DNA from: 0-14-3-00-41-53 sp041500225
GTDB lineage: Bacteria; Nitrospirota; Thermodesulfovibrionia; Thermodesulfovibrionales; SM23-35
Length of the DNA: 25,658 nt
Reading direction: 5' to 3'
Assembly (NCBI GenBank): GCA_041500225.1
Contig: JBGQLV010000038.1
Location: forward strand, 1 to 25,658
Part shown: positions 1 to 8,450 of the stretch, piece after piece
Layout of the letters: each line of letters opens with the position of its first letter
Numbering within the stretch: position 1 is the first letter of the stretch
Notes under the pieces: model-generated
Databases searched by the model: none
What the model saw: the letters and a program-made list of their open reading frames with translations, nothing else
Told to the model about the DNA's origin: nothing
Translations under genes and position numbers: made by a program

Positions 1-2
1 AT

Positions 3-1019
<1,017 letters not shown>

Positions 1020-1071
1020 TCGTAGCATAAACGTCTTCGAGGGCTTCTGACAGGGTAGCGAAAAAACGGTC

Positions 1072-1129
1072 AGCTAACAACCGGTTCCAGCGGTCGGCTT
1101 ACCGCCGCCGCTGAACCGGAACGTTAAAC
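1072..1129 (+). repeat. attC-like site (integron cassette recombination site)
   Basis: An imperfect inverted repeat of 58 bp has the ordered boxes of an attC site. It opens with a TAACAA-type R'' box (1075-1080), then L'' TTCCAGC (1085-1091), a short inner stem CGG-CTTA-CCG, L' GCTGAA (1110-1115) and R' GTTAAAC (1123-1129). L'' holds one extra base relative to L' (the typical extrahelical base), and the L'-R' spacing is 7 nt. R'' and R' match only in the inner four bases, as expected in an integrated array where the outer R' bases come from the next cassette. The orientation fits katG being upstream in the same cassette direction. No integrase gene or second attC was seen. It could instead be a chance hairpin or a weak terminator, but there is no T tract after it. 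Confidence 0.5.
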
Positions 1130-1821
1130 ATCTCTTTGATATCCCTCAGGCTTTTGGTAATCATAAAACTGTTTGCTTGTATTAGAGACACCATATGGCA
1201 GCCTTGCATAACGCGTGTATGTAGGTAAAGCGTAGACCCCGAAAAGTCTAGAGCATCAGTTCACGTTTTTTCGTCTTTACAACGTGTCAGTTCCATTCAC
1301 TTCCATTTGTATGTCTCACCTGTCGATAAGTATTGATGGGGTTCAGTTGATGAAGTATTCAATGAATTCTCAGAACTCCTGAATTTCTCCACTTGTGGCT
1401 GTACTCCTCACAGACGTAGTGGGATGTAGCGCGTTGAATACCGGATAAAATCAATGATGTGAGAAAGTTCATAAAAAACACTCTTTCTATGTGGAAGAAA
1501 CGTGCGGAAAGTATCCGAGTAATCACTCTTTGTTTCTTTCGCAAATCTTCATTTTTTTATCAATTTCCGGAGTGTTTATTAGCAGGTGTTACGTGCGCCC
1601 GATCACAAATGATCATGATGTTAAGTAGATGAAGGACTTTGCACCGGAGAATTCAGAATGAAAGCAACATCTTTAATCCTGTTAAGAAAATATCTGAACT
1701 ACCGGAATGTATCCGGAATAAATCGGAATCACTTTTCATAGTGAAGCGTAATATGCAGATGAGTCAAATCTTCATTCCCCACAAGTAACGCCTTGATAAC
1801 AAAAAGGGGACAGGCCGCAAC
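1130..1821. other. Long stretch without a recognisable gene
   Basis: No reading frame here resembles a protein I know. The longest frames are about 45-61 codons without convincing start signals. There are loose repeats of CCGGAAT around 1700-1730, and stop codons in all frames. It may be decayed accessory DNA, which would fit the attC-like site on its left and the broken gene on its right. Confidence 0.4.
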
Positions 1822-1995
1822 ATGCCGCTAAAAGAGTTTTCCTGCAAACAATGCGGAAACTGTTGTTTGAATCTTTCAGTCGCCTTTATAACGTGTGCCG
1901 ATGAGAAAGATATAGAACAGTAGGAGAAGAAGGGAAGAAGCGACATTCCGGAATGTACGGGGAAATGGCGGGCTTGTTTTTCTATATCCATATAG
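1822..1995 (+). pseudogene. Remnant of a YkgJ-like CxxCxxCC metal-binding protein gene
   Basis: From ATG 1822 the frame reads MPLKEFSCKQCGNCC, containing the C-x2-C-x2-C-C signature of the YkgJ/UPF0153 family (putative Zn/Fe-chelating proteins of unknown role), then ADEKDIEQ, a TAG at 1921-1923, EKKGRSDIPEC and a final TAG at 1993-1995. In the family the stretch after DIE usually contains a tryptophan before the charged EKxGR segment, so the TAG is probably a TGG-to-TAG nonsense change. The rest of the family domain (more cysteines, over 100 residues in total) is absent after 1995. The 3' end runs into the promoter of the next toxin gene. The cysteine motif is directly visible; that it is a broken gene is inference. 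Confidence 0.6.
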
Positions 1996-2002
1996 GTATA
2001 AT
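1974..2002 (+). promoter_or_regulatory. Promoter with palindromic operator for the first toxin-antitoxin pair
   Basis: TTGTTT (1974-1979), a 17-bp spacer and a perfect TATAAT (1997-2002) form a sigma70-type promoter upstream of the toxin start at 2025. The spacer contains the palindrome CTATAT-CC-ATATAG (1982-1995), a natural candidate for binding by the XRE antitoxin, since these modules usually autorepress. The function is inferred from position. Confidence 0.55.
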
Positions 2003-2024
2003 TAACAATAGGAGCGGATAGGAA

Positions 2025-2375
2025 GTGAAGCCCTTATTCTGGGTGGCGTCAGCCAAAAAGGATCTTCTGGAAATGCCGGATCAAGTGGTCGATCTTGTTG
2101 GCTATGCTTTGTATTTGGCGCAGTGCAGCCTTAAGCATCCTCAGGCCAAGCCGCTCAAGGGGTTTGGTTCAGCCGGAGTATTGGAGGTGGTGGAAGATGA
2201 TGACGGGAATACCTATCGTGCTGTGTATACCATCAGATTTAGTAACAGAGTCTATGTTTTGCATTGCTTCCAGAAGAAATCACGAAAGGGTATTGAGACA
2301 CCGAAACAAGATATGGATTTGATCGAGGCGAGGCTGAAACTGGCCCGCCGCCATTCGGAAGGAGCAGAAATATGA
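2025..2375 (+). CDS. HigB-like toxin, phage-derived Gp49 (RelE superfamily) protein
   Basis: This 116-residue protein has the typical start of the Gp49-like/COG4679 family (MKPLFWVASAKKDLLEMP), the central ALYLAQ segment, and the conserved core with KGFGSAGVLEVVED, YRAVYTIRF and VYVLHCFQKKSRKG. Such toxins are RelE-fold mRNA interferases that act with the ribosome to cut translated mRNA. The start is GTG at 2025 with GGAG at 2011-2014; it matches the family N-terminus exactly. The stop overlaps the antitoxin start (ATGA), giving the toxin-first order typical of HigBA-type modules. The catalytic role is taken from the family and was not tested here. Confidence 0.85.
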   Translation: MKPLFWVASAKKDLLEMPDQVVDLVGYALYLAQCSLKHPQAKPLKGFGSAGVLEVVEDDDGNTYRAVYTIRFSNRVYVLHCFQKKSRKGIETPKQDMDLIEARLKLARRHSEGAEI

Positions 2376-2692
2376 AAGAAATCGAAAAAGGTAGCGCAAA
2401 TGTTTATGCAGATCTTGGCATGACTGATGCGGGAGAAATGCTGGTCAAGGCTCAATTGGCGACCAAGATTGCCGAGATTATCAAGCACAGTAGAATGACG
2501 CAAGTGCAGGCAGCAGAACTGCTCGGCATGCCTCAGCCGAAGCTCTCCAATATGCTGCGCGGACGGTTTCGCGGCATTTCGGAAGCCAAGATGCTGGAGT
2601 GCCTGACTAGGCTGGGCCGTGACGTGCAGATCGTGATCAAGGCGGCGTCCAGATTGCGCAAGACCGGCCAGGTATCGGTGCTCTCTGCTTGA
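2372..2692 (+). CDS. HigA-like XRE-family antitoxin
   Basis: This 106-residue protein is the partner of the Gp49-type toxin. The helix-turn-helix is in the middle: LATKIAEIIKHSRMTQVQAAELLGMPQPKLSNMLRGRF, with the recognition helix around PQPKLSNMLRG. The following SEAKMLECLTRLGRDVQIVI is typical of the COG5606 antitoxins paired with COG4679 toxins. It neutralises the toxin and probably represses the shared promoter through the palindrome at 1982-1995. Its ATG overlaps the toxin stop by 4 nt, so the two are translationally coupled. Confidence 0.85.
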   Translation: MKEIEKGSANVYADLGMTDAGEMLVKAQLATKIAEIIKHSRMTQVQAAELLGMPQPKLSNMLRGRFRGISEAKMLECLTRLGRDVQIVIKAASRLRKTGQVSVLSA

Positions 2693-2769
2693 TTTAATGC
2701 TTTTGCTACCAAAGCATCATGGGGTCTCAAAAAAATCATCCGTATATATAAAAGCTGTCTTGGCATCCC

Positions 2770-3204
2770 TTACTTCTTTGTTTTTTTAAAGCGATCCAAA
2801 GAGACTACTTTCGCGTTGAGTGATTTTTTTTCTTCAGGCACAACAGATGTTTTGGATTCCTCAGGTTGATCTTCCATATCCCACATGTCCCATCTGTCAA
2901 ACCTCACCTTTGCATCTGAAGAAAATACAGATACTATATCGTCAAAGTATAAAAAACATTTTTCAGGTTTGTTGTTAACCCCGAAACCCAGGGCTGTTAT
3001 GATACTTCCATCCTCAGTCCATTGAAGGTTCTTGTAGTTTTTCTGGTTGAATACCAAAAAAATTCCTTTCTTTTTCTCTTCTTCTGTGAATCCCCTGTTA
3101 CCTATAGTGGAGTTATCAGAATATTTCACGACTATATAAACCTGTCCATAATCATTTAACAGATCATAGAATAAATTTTGGAGGTATTTAATTTGATTTT
3201 TCAT
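2770..3204 (-). CDS. Probable SspB-like ClpXP protease adaptor
   Basis: This 144-residue protein resembles the small SspB fold: an N-terminal helix (KYLQNLFYDLLNDYG), a strand-rich middle with GIFLVFN and ALGFGVNNKPEKCFLYFDDIVSVF, then an acidic linker (DMEDQPEES) and the short basic tail KVVSLDRFKK. In alpha-type SspB proteins a similar VVSLD-x-FRK tail binds ClpX, and the folded domain presents ssrA-tagged or other substrates to ClpXP. That identification rests on pattern only, with overall similarity low. The gene lies downstream of ftsZ on the same strand, separated by a repeat and a hairpin; as ClpXP is known to degrade FtsZ in several bacteria, the placement is suggestive. AAAGGG abuts the ATG, a poor ribosome-binding spacing. 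Confidence 0.5.
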   Translation of the reverse strand: MKNQIKYLQNLFYDLLNDYGQVYIVVKYSDNSTIGNRGFTEEEKKKGIFLVFNQKNYKNLQWTEDGSIITALGFGVNNKPEKCFLYFDDIVSVFSSDAKVRFDRWDMWDMEDQPEESKTSVVPEEKKSLNAKVVSLDRFKKTKK

Positions 3205-3320
3205 CCCTTTATCTTATATCATTTCCTAAAAATTCAGACAAAAAAATACTGATGAATAACCGTGCCACAGAGACCGCAGGGTATCTAAATAGAGTCTGTC
3301 CATAAAGTCTGCTTATATAT

Positions 3321-3390
3321 GTGTCATTCCGGCAGTTCTCAAGCCGGAATCCAGTTCTTTATAGCTTCTGGATTCCCGATAATAGGGGGG
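3321..3390. repeat. Partial dispersed palindromic repeat (ATTCCGGC/GCCGGAAT type)
   Basis: GTCATTCCGGC (3323-3333) is followed by GCCGGAATCCAG (3343-3354) and CTGGATTCCCG (3368-3378). These are the internal arms of a widespread intergenic repeat whose usual closing arm, GGGAATGAC, is missing; it runs instead into a G tract. CCGGAATCCAG and CTGGATTCC pair as a hairpin. It lies between ftsZ and the SspB-like gene. Confidence 0.55.
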
Positions 3391-3391
3391 G

Positions 3392-3419
3392 GAGGGGCTT
3401 CCGGGGGAGGAAGCCCCTC
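3392..3419 (-). terminator. GC-rich hairpin just downstream of ftsZ
   Basis: GAGGGGCTTCC (3392-3402) and GGAAGCCCCTC (3409-3419) form a perfect 11-bp stem with a 6-nt loop, 14 bp past the ftsZ stop. Read along the transcript it is followed by a C run and not a U run, so it is not a classic intrinsic terminator. It may slow polymerase or protect the 3' end of the dcw transcript. Confidence 0.4.
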
Positions 3420-3433
3420 GTTGGAGGGAAGCT

Positions 3434-4591
3434 CTAAATCTCTTTCTGAGGTGCCTTTCTCATAAATGCAGGCACATCAATACGGTCTTCATACGACATA
3501 ATTTCTGTTGGTACTATATCCACACTATAATCCGGCTTCAGATTCTTTGATAAAACCCTCTCTGAACCTCTAAAACTTACAGGATGCTTAATAGGTGTCC
3601 ACTTTTTAATCTGCGGCAACTCCACCTTTTCTCTCTGATCGTTAAAACCTGTTGCGATTACAGTAACCCTTACCTCGTCACCGATATCAGGATCTATAAC
3701 AGCACCAAATATGAGGTGCACTTCCTCGTGCGCAGAGTCATATATGAAGGAAGCCGCTTCCTGAACATCGTTTAGCGAAAGTTCAAGGCCACCTGTAATA
3801 TTTATTAGAATGCCTTTTGCACCTTCAATAGATGACTCCTCGAGCAAAGGATTTGATATGGCCTTTTTAGCTGCCTCGAGCGCTCCTCCTTCTCCTCTTC
3901 CCAGGCCGGAGCCCATAACTCCACGGCCTTTATCCTCTATAATCGTCCTGACATCAGCAAAGTCAACATTGATTAGCCCTGGAATCAGGATGATATCAGA
4001 TATCCCCTGAACTGCCTGCTTCAGGACATCATTGGCTATGGCAAAGGACTTAAGCAGAGGAGTTCCCTTCTCAACAACAAGACCTATCCTGTCATTTGGT
4101 ATTACAATCAGGGTATCTACATTTTTCCTCAGTTCTTTTATCCCCTCTTCTGCATTTATCCATCTCATTTTCCCTTCATAAAAAAATGGCTTGGTAATAA
4201 CAGCAACCGTAATGGCACCGAGTTCTTTTGAAATACCGGCAATTACAGGTCCGGCGCCTGTACCTGTGCCTCCGCCCATCCCGGCAGTTATAAAGACCAT
4301 ATCAGAGCCCTCAAGCGATTCAGCAATTGCAGTCCCGTCTTCAAGGGCTGCCTCTTTACCGATCTGAGGGTTTGAACCTGCTCCAAGTCCCCTGGTAAGA
4401 TTAGCGCCAATCTGTACCTTAACAGGCGCAAGAGAGGTTTCGAGTGCCTGCATATCAGTGTTAATAGCTACAAATTCAACCCCGTGGAGGTTCGAAGAGA
4501 TCATATTATTGATAGCATTGCCTCCGGCTCCTCCAACACCGATAACCTTTATCTTCGCCTTCTGTCCCCTTACTTCTTCAATTTCAAACAT
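3434..4591 (-). CDS. ftsZ: Cell division protein FtsZ
   Basis: FtsZ is the tubulin-like GTPase that polymerises into the Z ring at midcell. The protein (385 residues) has the N-terminal GVGGAGGNAINNM nucleotide-binding loop, the tubulin signature GGGTGTG in ITAGMGGGTGTGAGPV, the N-terminal/GTPase loop residues NADM-type INTDMQAL, and the T7 synergy loop NVDFADVR that completes the next subunit's GTPase site. It ends with YEDRIDVPAFMRK, the C-terminal peptide that binds FtsA and other partners. The start is taken as ATG 4591, with GGAGG at 4597-4601 and 5 nt spacing; an in-frame GTG at 4597 would overlap that ribosome-binding site. It is the last gene of the cluster, 15 nt after ftsA. Confidence 0.98.
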   Translation of the reverse strand: MFEIEEVRGQKAKIKVIGVGGAGGNAINNMISSNLHGVEFVAINTDMQALETSLAPVKVQIGANLTRGLGAGSNPQIGKEAALEDGTAIAESLEGSDMVFITAGMGGGTGTGAGPVIAGISKELGAITVAVITKPFFYEGKMRWINAEEGIKELRKNVDTLIVIPNDRIGLVVEKGTPLLKSFAIANDVLKQAVQGISDIILIPGLINVDFADVRTIIEDKGRGVMGSGLGRGEGGALEAAKKAISNPLLEESSIEGAKGILINITGGLELSLNDVQEAASFIYDSAHEEVHLIFGAVIDPDIGDEVRVTVIATGFNDQREKVELPQIKKWTPIKHPVSFRGSERVLSKNLKPDYSVDIVPTEIMSYEDRIDVPAFMRKAPQKEI

Positions 4592-4606
4592 ACACACCTC
4601 CTTTTT

Positions 4607-5830
4607 TTATCTAAAAATTCCTTTTACCCAATCCTTCATCTTTCCGAATATCCCTGTAAAAGCATCAGGGTAAAATACCCTGCCTGATTCTGTTTCTAAA
4701 CCGTAAAGCACAAGGCCGACACCCGTGGCATACATTGGATTATTTACAATATTTTTGCACCCTTTTATGTCATTGGGAAAACCTATTCTGACAGGGAGTC
4801 CTAATACTGCCTCTGCCATCCTGTCGAGACCTTCAAGCAAAGAACCGCCTCCTGTAAGGACAATTCCTGTTGATGCAACATCATAAGCTGAACAGGATAT
4901 GAGTTCACCTTTTACTAAATCCAGCAGTTCCTCGGTTCTTGGCTGTATAATCTCTGAAAGGCACCTGCGCAATATCTTTCTTCCCTGTCCTGCTTGAATT
5001 ATATCTATCTCTTCTGAGTCGCTCACCATACTTGTTGCAGCAGATCCAAAACTTTTTTTAACCCTTTCAGCCTCGGATATGGAAACCCTCAGGCCAACAG
5101 CAATATCATTTGTAAAATGGTTCCCTCCAATGGCAAGAACAGATGTGTGTCTAAGCCAGCCATCCTTATAAAGTATAATATCTGTTGTACCACCGCCGAT
5201 ATCCACAATAGCAACACCAAGTTCTTTCTCATCATCTGTAAGTATCGCCTCTGCTGATGCGACAGGTTCAAAGACTATATCAGCAACCTCAAGGCCTACC
5301 TTTTCACAGCATTTGAGGAGGTTCTGCACCGAGGCTACAGCCCCTGTGACTATATAAACCTTTGCCTCGAGCCTCACCCCCATCATGCCTATAGGGTCTC
5401 TGATACCATTCTGGCCGTCGAGGATATACCCCGTTGGAATAACATGCAGTACCTCCCTGTCAAGTGGTACATAAACAGCCTTTGCAGAGTCTATTACGCG
5501 CTCTACGTCCACATAAGCCACCTCTTTGCCTCTTAGACCAACAGCTCCATAGCTGTTAAACCCTTTAATATGACCGCCTGCAATACCAACATATACTGCA
5601 TTTATTTCGACACCTGTAATAGACTCAGCTGTCTTCACAGCGTTTTTTATTGACTCCACTGTTGACTCTATATCTACGACCACACCCTTTCTGAGTCCTG
5701 TTGAAGCAGATGTACTAATTCCGCGTATTTCTAACTCGCCTTCTATCAATTCCCCAACGACAGCGCAAATCTTTGTAGTCCCTACATCAAGCCCTACAAT
5801 AATATTCCCATGATGAGACTGCCTGAACAT
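4607..5830 (-). CDS. ftsA: Cell division protein FtsA
   Basis: FtsA is the actin-like ATPase that tethers FtsZ to the membrane and recruits late division proteins. The phosphate 1 loop is visible as VGLDVGTTKICAVVG near the N-terminus, phosphate 2 as VAIVDIGGGTTDI, and the adenosine motif as GIVLTGGGSLLEG. The C-terminus MKDWVKGIFR is the expected amphipathic membrane-targeting helix after a disordered linker. Length (about 407 residues) is normal. ATG 5830 overlaps the ftsQ stop as TGATG, so the genes are coupled; a GTG one codon upstream (5833) is possible, with GAGG 7 nt before it. Confidence 0.97.
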   Translation of the reverse strand: MFRQSHHGNIIVGLDVGTTKICAVVGELIEGELEIRGISTSASTGLRKGVVVDIESTVESIKNAVKTAESITGVEINAVYVGIAGGHIKGFNSYGAVGLRGKEVAYVDVERVIDSAKAVYVPLDREVLHVIPTGYILDGQNGIRDPIGMMGVRLEAKVYIVTGAVASVQNLLKCCEKVGLEVADIVFEPVASAEAILTDDEKELGVAIVDIGGGTTDIILYKDGWLRHTSVLAIGGNHFTNDIAVGLRVSISEAERVKKSFGSAATSMVSDSEEIDIIQAGQGRKILRRCLSEIIQPRTEELLDLVKGELISCSAYDVASTGIVLTGGGSLLEGLDRMAEAVLGLPVRIGFPNDIKGCKNIVNNPMYATGVGLVLYGLETESGRVFYPDAFTGIFGKMKDWVKGIFR

Positions 5831-6588
5831 CACTTAATCACCTCGTTGGTTATAGGTTTTACGATCGCCTTGCCTGCAAATCTTAAATCTATATAATCAA
5901 CAGGAATGCCCCTATTTTTTATCTCGTCTTCTAATTCAATCAGCCTTTTAAGTTTTTCTTCTAACATCCCAGAACCCATTTTTACAACAGTTCCATCGAT
6001 TGTTACAGTAAGCTCATGTGGCTTTCGTGCAAATATATCAATGTGGTCTCTTTCTGGCGAAAACCCTTTATCATTCATCAACCTTGCAAGGTTAAGGGCC
6101 TCTGAAAACCCCTCTTTTTCTCTGAACGGATCCCCTGTAATAACTGGAAGGAACGGTATTGAATCACCCTTAAGTTCTTCAAGGAGTTTACCCTTCTCAT
6201 CTATTAAGAAAAGATGGCTATTCATATCAAGAAGTGCAAATGATACCGCTTCCTCTATTACCAAAGACAGTGTATCAGGGAATTGTTTCCTCACACTTAT
6301 GGATTTAATCCATGGAGATTTGAGCAATCTCAGACTCACCTTTTTATTTGAAATCGTAATCAGACTATCATTCGCATTAACCCCGGTCAGTACCCTTAGT
6401 TCATCGTCTGTTAGATGTTTATTCCCGGTAAATACAACGTGTTTAATAGGCAATACCGATCTTACTGGACGCAAGTAAATATATATAAATATTGCGATTG
6501 CAAAAATGACGATGAAAACAGCTACATTGCGGAATATACCAAAAATATTTATCTTTTTACCCGCCCTCATTAAATTATTGGCCTTCAT
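5830..6588 (-). CDS. ftsQ: Cell division protein FtsQ
   Basis: FtsQ (DivIB family) is a bitopic membrane protein that links FtsL and FtsB to the early divisome. The visible order is a short cytoplasmic basic segment (NNLMRAGKK), one membrane helix (VAVFIVIFAIAIFIYIYL), then a POTRA domain beginning IKHVVFTGNKHLTDDEL and including LKSPWIKSISVRKQFPDTL and the conserved IEE, and the FtsQ domain. The start is set at ATG 6588 because GAGG (6597-6600) lies 8 nt upstream; a GTG at 6597 would overlap it. It overlaps the end of ddl by 14 nt. Confidence 0.93.
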   Translation of the reverse strand: MKANNLMRAGKKINIFGIFRNVAVFIVIFAIAIFIYIYLRPVRSVLPIKHVVFTGNKHLTDDELRVLTGVNANDSLITISNKKVSLRLLKSPWIKSISVRKQFPDTLSLVIEEAVSFALLDMNSHLFLIDEKGKLLEELKGDSIPFLPVITGDPFREKEGFSEALNLARLMNDKGFSPERDHIDIFARKPHELTVTIDGTVVKMGSGMLEEKLKRLIELEDEIKNRGIPVDYIDLRFAGKAIVKPITNEVIK

Positions 6589-7516
6589 CAATAACACCTC
6601 TGATTATCTCTCCTATCAAGGCAGGAAAATCAAACCCTGCAAGGCTTGCTATCTTCGGCAGCAAACTCATTTCAGTCATACCCGGAATAGTATTAACCTC
6701 AAGTACATAGGGATTGCCTTCTGTATCAACCCTTAGGTCAACCCTTGTAGCACCCTTACACCCGAGGGCAATATGAGCAGAAATAGCAGCCGCCTTTGCC
6801 ATTTCATAAGCCTTACTGTCTATTTCTGGAGGAAGTATATATTCTGTCCGACCTGCGGTATATTTGGCCTCATAATTATAAAACTCAAGAGATGGCCTTA
6901 CCTCAACCCCACCTAATACCCTGCCATTGAGTATTCCTATGTGTACCTCTTTCCCCGCTATATATTTTTCAATAATTACCCTTGCCCCATAAGAATAGGC
7001 TGTCTCTAATGCTTGCTCAAGGCTCGTTTCATCTCTTACAATACTTACCCCAACGCTTGAACCTTCTGTTGCTGGCTTGACAACCCAGGGCAGAGTGAAT
7101 TCTACAAGAGACGAAGGACGAGAGACGAAGGACGAACTCTTCGTTATCTGCTCTTTACTTAATACAACAAATGGTGGTACGGGGATATTGTGATAAAGGA
7201 AAATTTTCTTTGACGCCTCTTTGTCCATTGCAAGGGCAGATGCAAGCACCCCGGAACCTGTATAAGGGATACCTAAAACCTCAAGCATGCCCTGTATGGA
7301 GCCGTTTTCTCCCTGTCCTCCATGCAGTGCAAGAAATACCACCTCTATCTCCTCTCTATTCAGCACATTACAAATATCAGGGCCGACATCTATAGCAACC
7401 GCATTATAACCTGATCCTTTCAAAGCGCTATAAATTGCGGTTCCACTCCTGAGAGATATTTCTCTTTCGGCTGATATCCCACCCATTAATACACCTATTT
7501 TCTTATCCGTTAACAA
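6575..7516 (-). CDS. ddl: D-alanine--D-alanine ligase
   Basis: Ddl makes the D-Ala-D-Ala dipeptide that MurF adds to the peptidoglycan precursor. The ATP-grasp protein shows LMGGISAEREISLRSG at the N-terminus, ALHGGQGENGSIQGMLE, YTGSGVLASALAMDKE, WVVKPATEGSSVGVSIV and the metal-binding C-terminal EVNTIPGMTEMSLLP. There is no ATG upstream of the conserved N-terminus; TTG 7516 with GGAG 5 nt before it is chosen, with TTG 7528 as the alternative. The start lies inside the end of murB. Between PPFVVLSKEQ and LPWVVKP an extra serine-rich loop (SSSFVSRPSSL) is encoded by a 14-bp tandem repeat at 7107-7134. Confidence 0.95.
   Translation of the reverse strand: MLTDKKIGVLMGGISAEREISLRSGTAIYSALKGSGYNAVAIDVGPDICNVLNREEIEVVFLALHGGQGENGSIQGMLEVLGIPYTGSGVLASALAMDKEASKKIFLYHNIPVPPFVVLSKEQITKSSSFVSRPSSLVEFTLPWVVKPATEGSSVGVSIVRDETSLEQALETAYSYGARVIIEKYIAGKEVHIGILNGRVLGGVEVRPSLEFYNYEAKYTAGRTEYILPPEIDSKAYEMAKAAAISAHIALGCKGATRVDLRVDTEGNPYVLEVNTIPGMTEMSLLPKIASLAGFDFPALIGEIIRGVIDEGQ
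7107..7134. repeat. Heptamer-based tandem repeat inside ddl
   Basis: Two perfect copies of a 14-bp unit, each made of two related 7-mers (AGAGACG, AAGGACG). Translated on the minus strand it gives an extra loop in Ddl just before the conserved LPWVVKP strand. Confidence 0.85.
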
Positions 7517-8450
7517 CGTCTCTCCCAACTATCTTTATCTCCGGCTCAAGCACCACTCCAAATCTTTCTTTAACTCTATGAGCAACTTCCTCCATAAGCC
7601 TGATAAAATCAGAGGCCTTTGCTTCTCCTTTATTTATAAAGAAATTCGCATGTATGCTGCTCACTTCAACATCGCCGATTTTAATACCTTTGCATCCTGC
7701 TTCATCTATAAGCTTACCTGCAGATAACCCCGCAGGATTTTTAAATACACAGCCGGCAGATGGTTCCCGGAGAGGCTGTTTTTCTCTCTTTTTCTCCAGA
7801 AAATCGTCAACCTTAGCTGAAACCTTTTCCTTTTCATCCTTCTTGAGCTTTATTTCTGCATCAAGAATTAATTCATTTCGTGAAATACTTGTACTTCTAT
7901 ATCCAAAGTTAATCTCCTCTGCCTTAAACCTTTTAATCCTACCTTCAATGTCCATTACCTCAACTGAAATAAGAACATCCTTCATTTCATAGCCGAATGC
8001 ACCTGCATTTCCAAAGATTGCGCCACTAACAGTTCCTGGTATGCCTGCAAGTCCCTCTACACCTGAATAACCATTTTCTTTCGAGAAATTCACAATCCTC
8101 TGGAGTAAAGTCCCGGCCTCAGCAAATAAATACGCATAGTTATTATCCTTACTTAAGACCCCCGTCCTTCTGAAAGACCTTAAAGATATAACAGCGCCCT
8201 CTATGCCACCGTCTCTCACTAAGATATTTGTTCCTCCTCCAAGGGGAAAAAAAGGTATCTTATTTCTTCTCAAGTTAATATGCATGTTTTTTAGTGAAGA
8301 AAGGTCTTGAGGCATGGCAAAGATATCCGCAGGTCCCCCGATCCTCAATGATGTATGGTTTCTCATTGGCTCCCTAAATTTCACCTCGCCTTCAAAGAGG
8401 CCCTCAGAAAATATATCTTTAGCTCTTTCTTCCATACCCTGGTTTGTCAT
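7503..8450 (-). CDS. murB: UDP-N-acetylenolpyruvoylglucosamine reductase MurB
   Basis: MurB is the FAD enzyme that reduces UDP-GlcNAc-enolpyruvate to UDP-MurNAc with NADPH. The FAD-binding domain is clear: NHTSLRIGGPADIF, LGGGTNILVRDGGI and VEGLAGIPGTVSGAIFGNAGAFG. The substrate part has FGYRSTS, EPSAGCVFKNPAG, AGKLIDEAGCKG and SSIHANFFINKG, including the catalytic serine of SAGCVFKNP. Length is 315 residues, within the usual range. Its ATG overlaps the murC stop (ATGA). Confidence 0.97.
   Translation of the reverse strand: MTNQGMEERAKDIFSEGLFEGEVKFREPMRNHTSLRIGGPADIFAMPQDLSSLKNMHINLRRNKIPFFPLGGGTNILVRDGGIEGAVISLRSFRRTGVLSKDNNYAYLFAEAGTLLQRIVNFSKENGYSGVEGLAGIPGTVSGAIFGNAGAFGYEMKDVLISVEVMDIEGRIKRFKAEEINFGYRSTSISRNELILDAEIKLKKDEKEKVSAKVDDFLEKKREKQPLREPSAGCVFKNPAGLSAGKLIDEAGCKGIKIGDVEVSSIHANFFINKGEAKASDFIRLMEEVAHRVKERFGVVLEPEIKIVGRDVVNG

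Noticed and set aside
1072..1129. Simple terminator of katG
   Set aside because: No T run follows, and the extra base and box spacing are explained better by an attC site.
1359..1544. Minus-strand 61-codon frame
   Set aside because: No recognisable family, no convincing ribosome-binding site, and composition looks non-coding.
1799..1820. AAAAGGGGACAGGC as the end of another transposon remnant
   Set aside because: It resembles ends of IS200-like elements, but no matching second end or transposase fragment was seen nearby.
3392..3419. Classic intrinsic terminator of the dcw transcript
   Set aside because: The stem is perfect but the RNA continues with C residues and not U, so it is listed only as a possible terminator.
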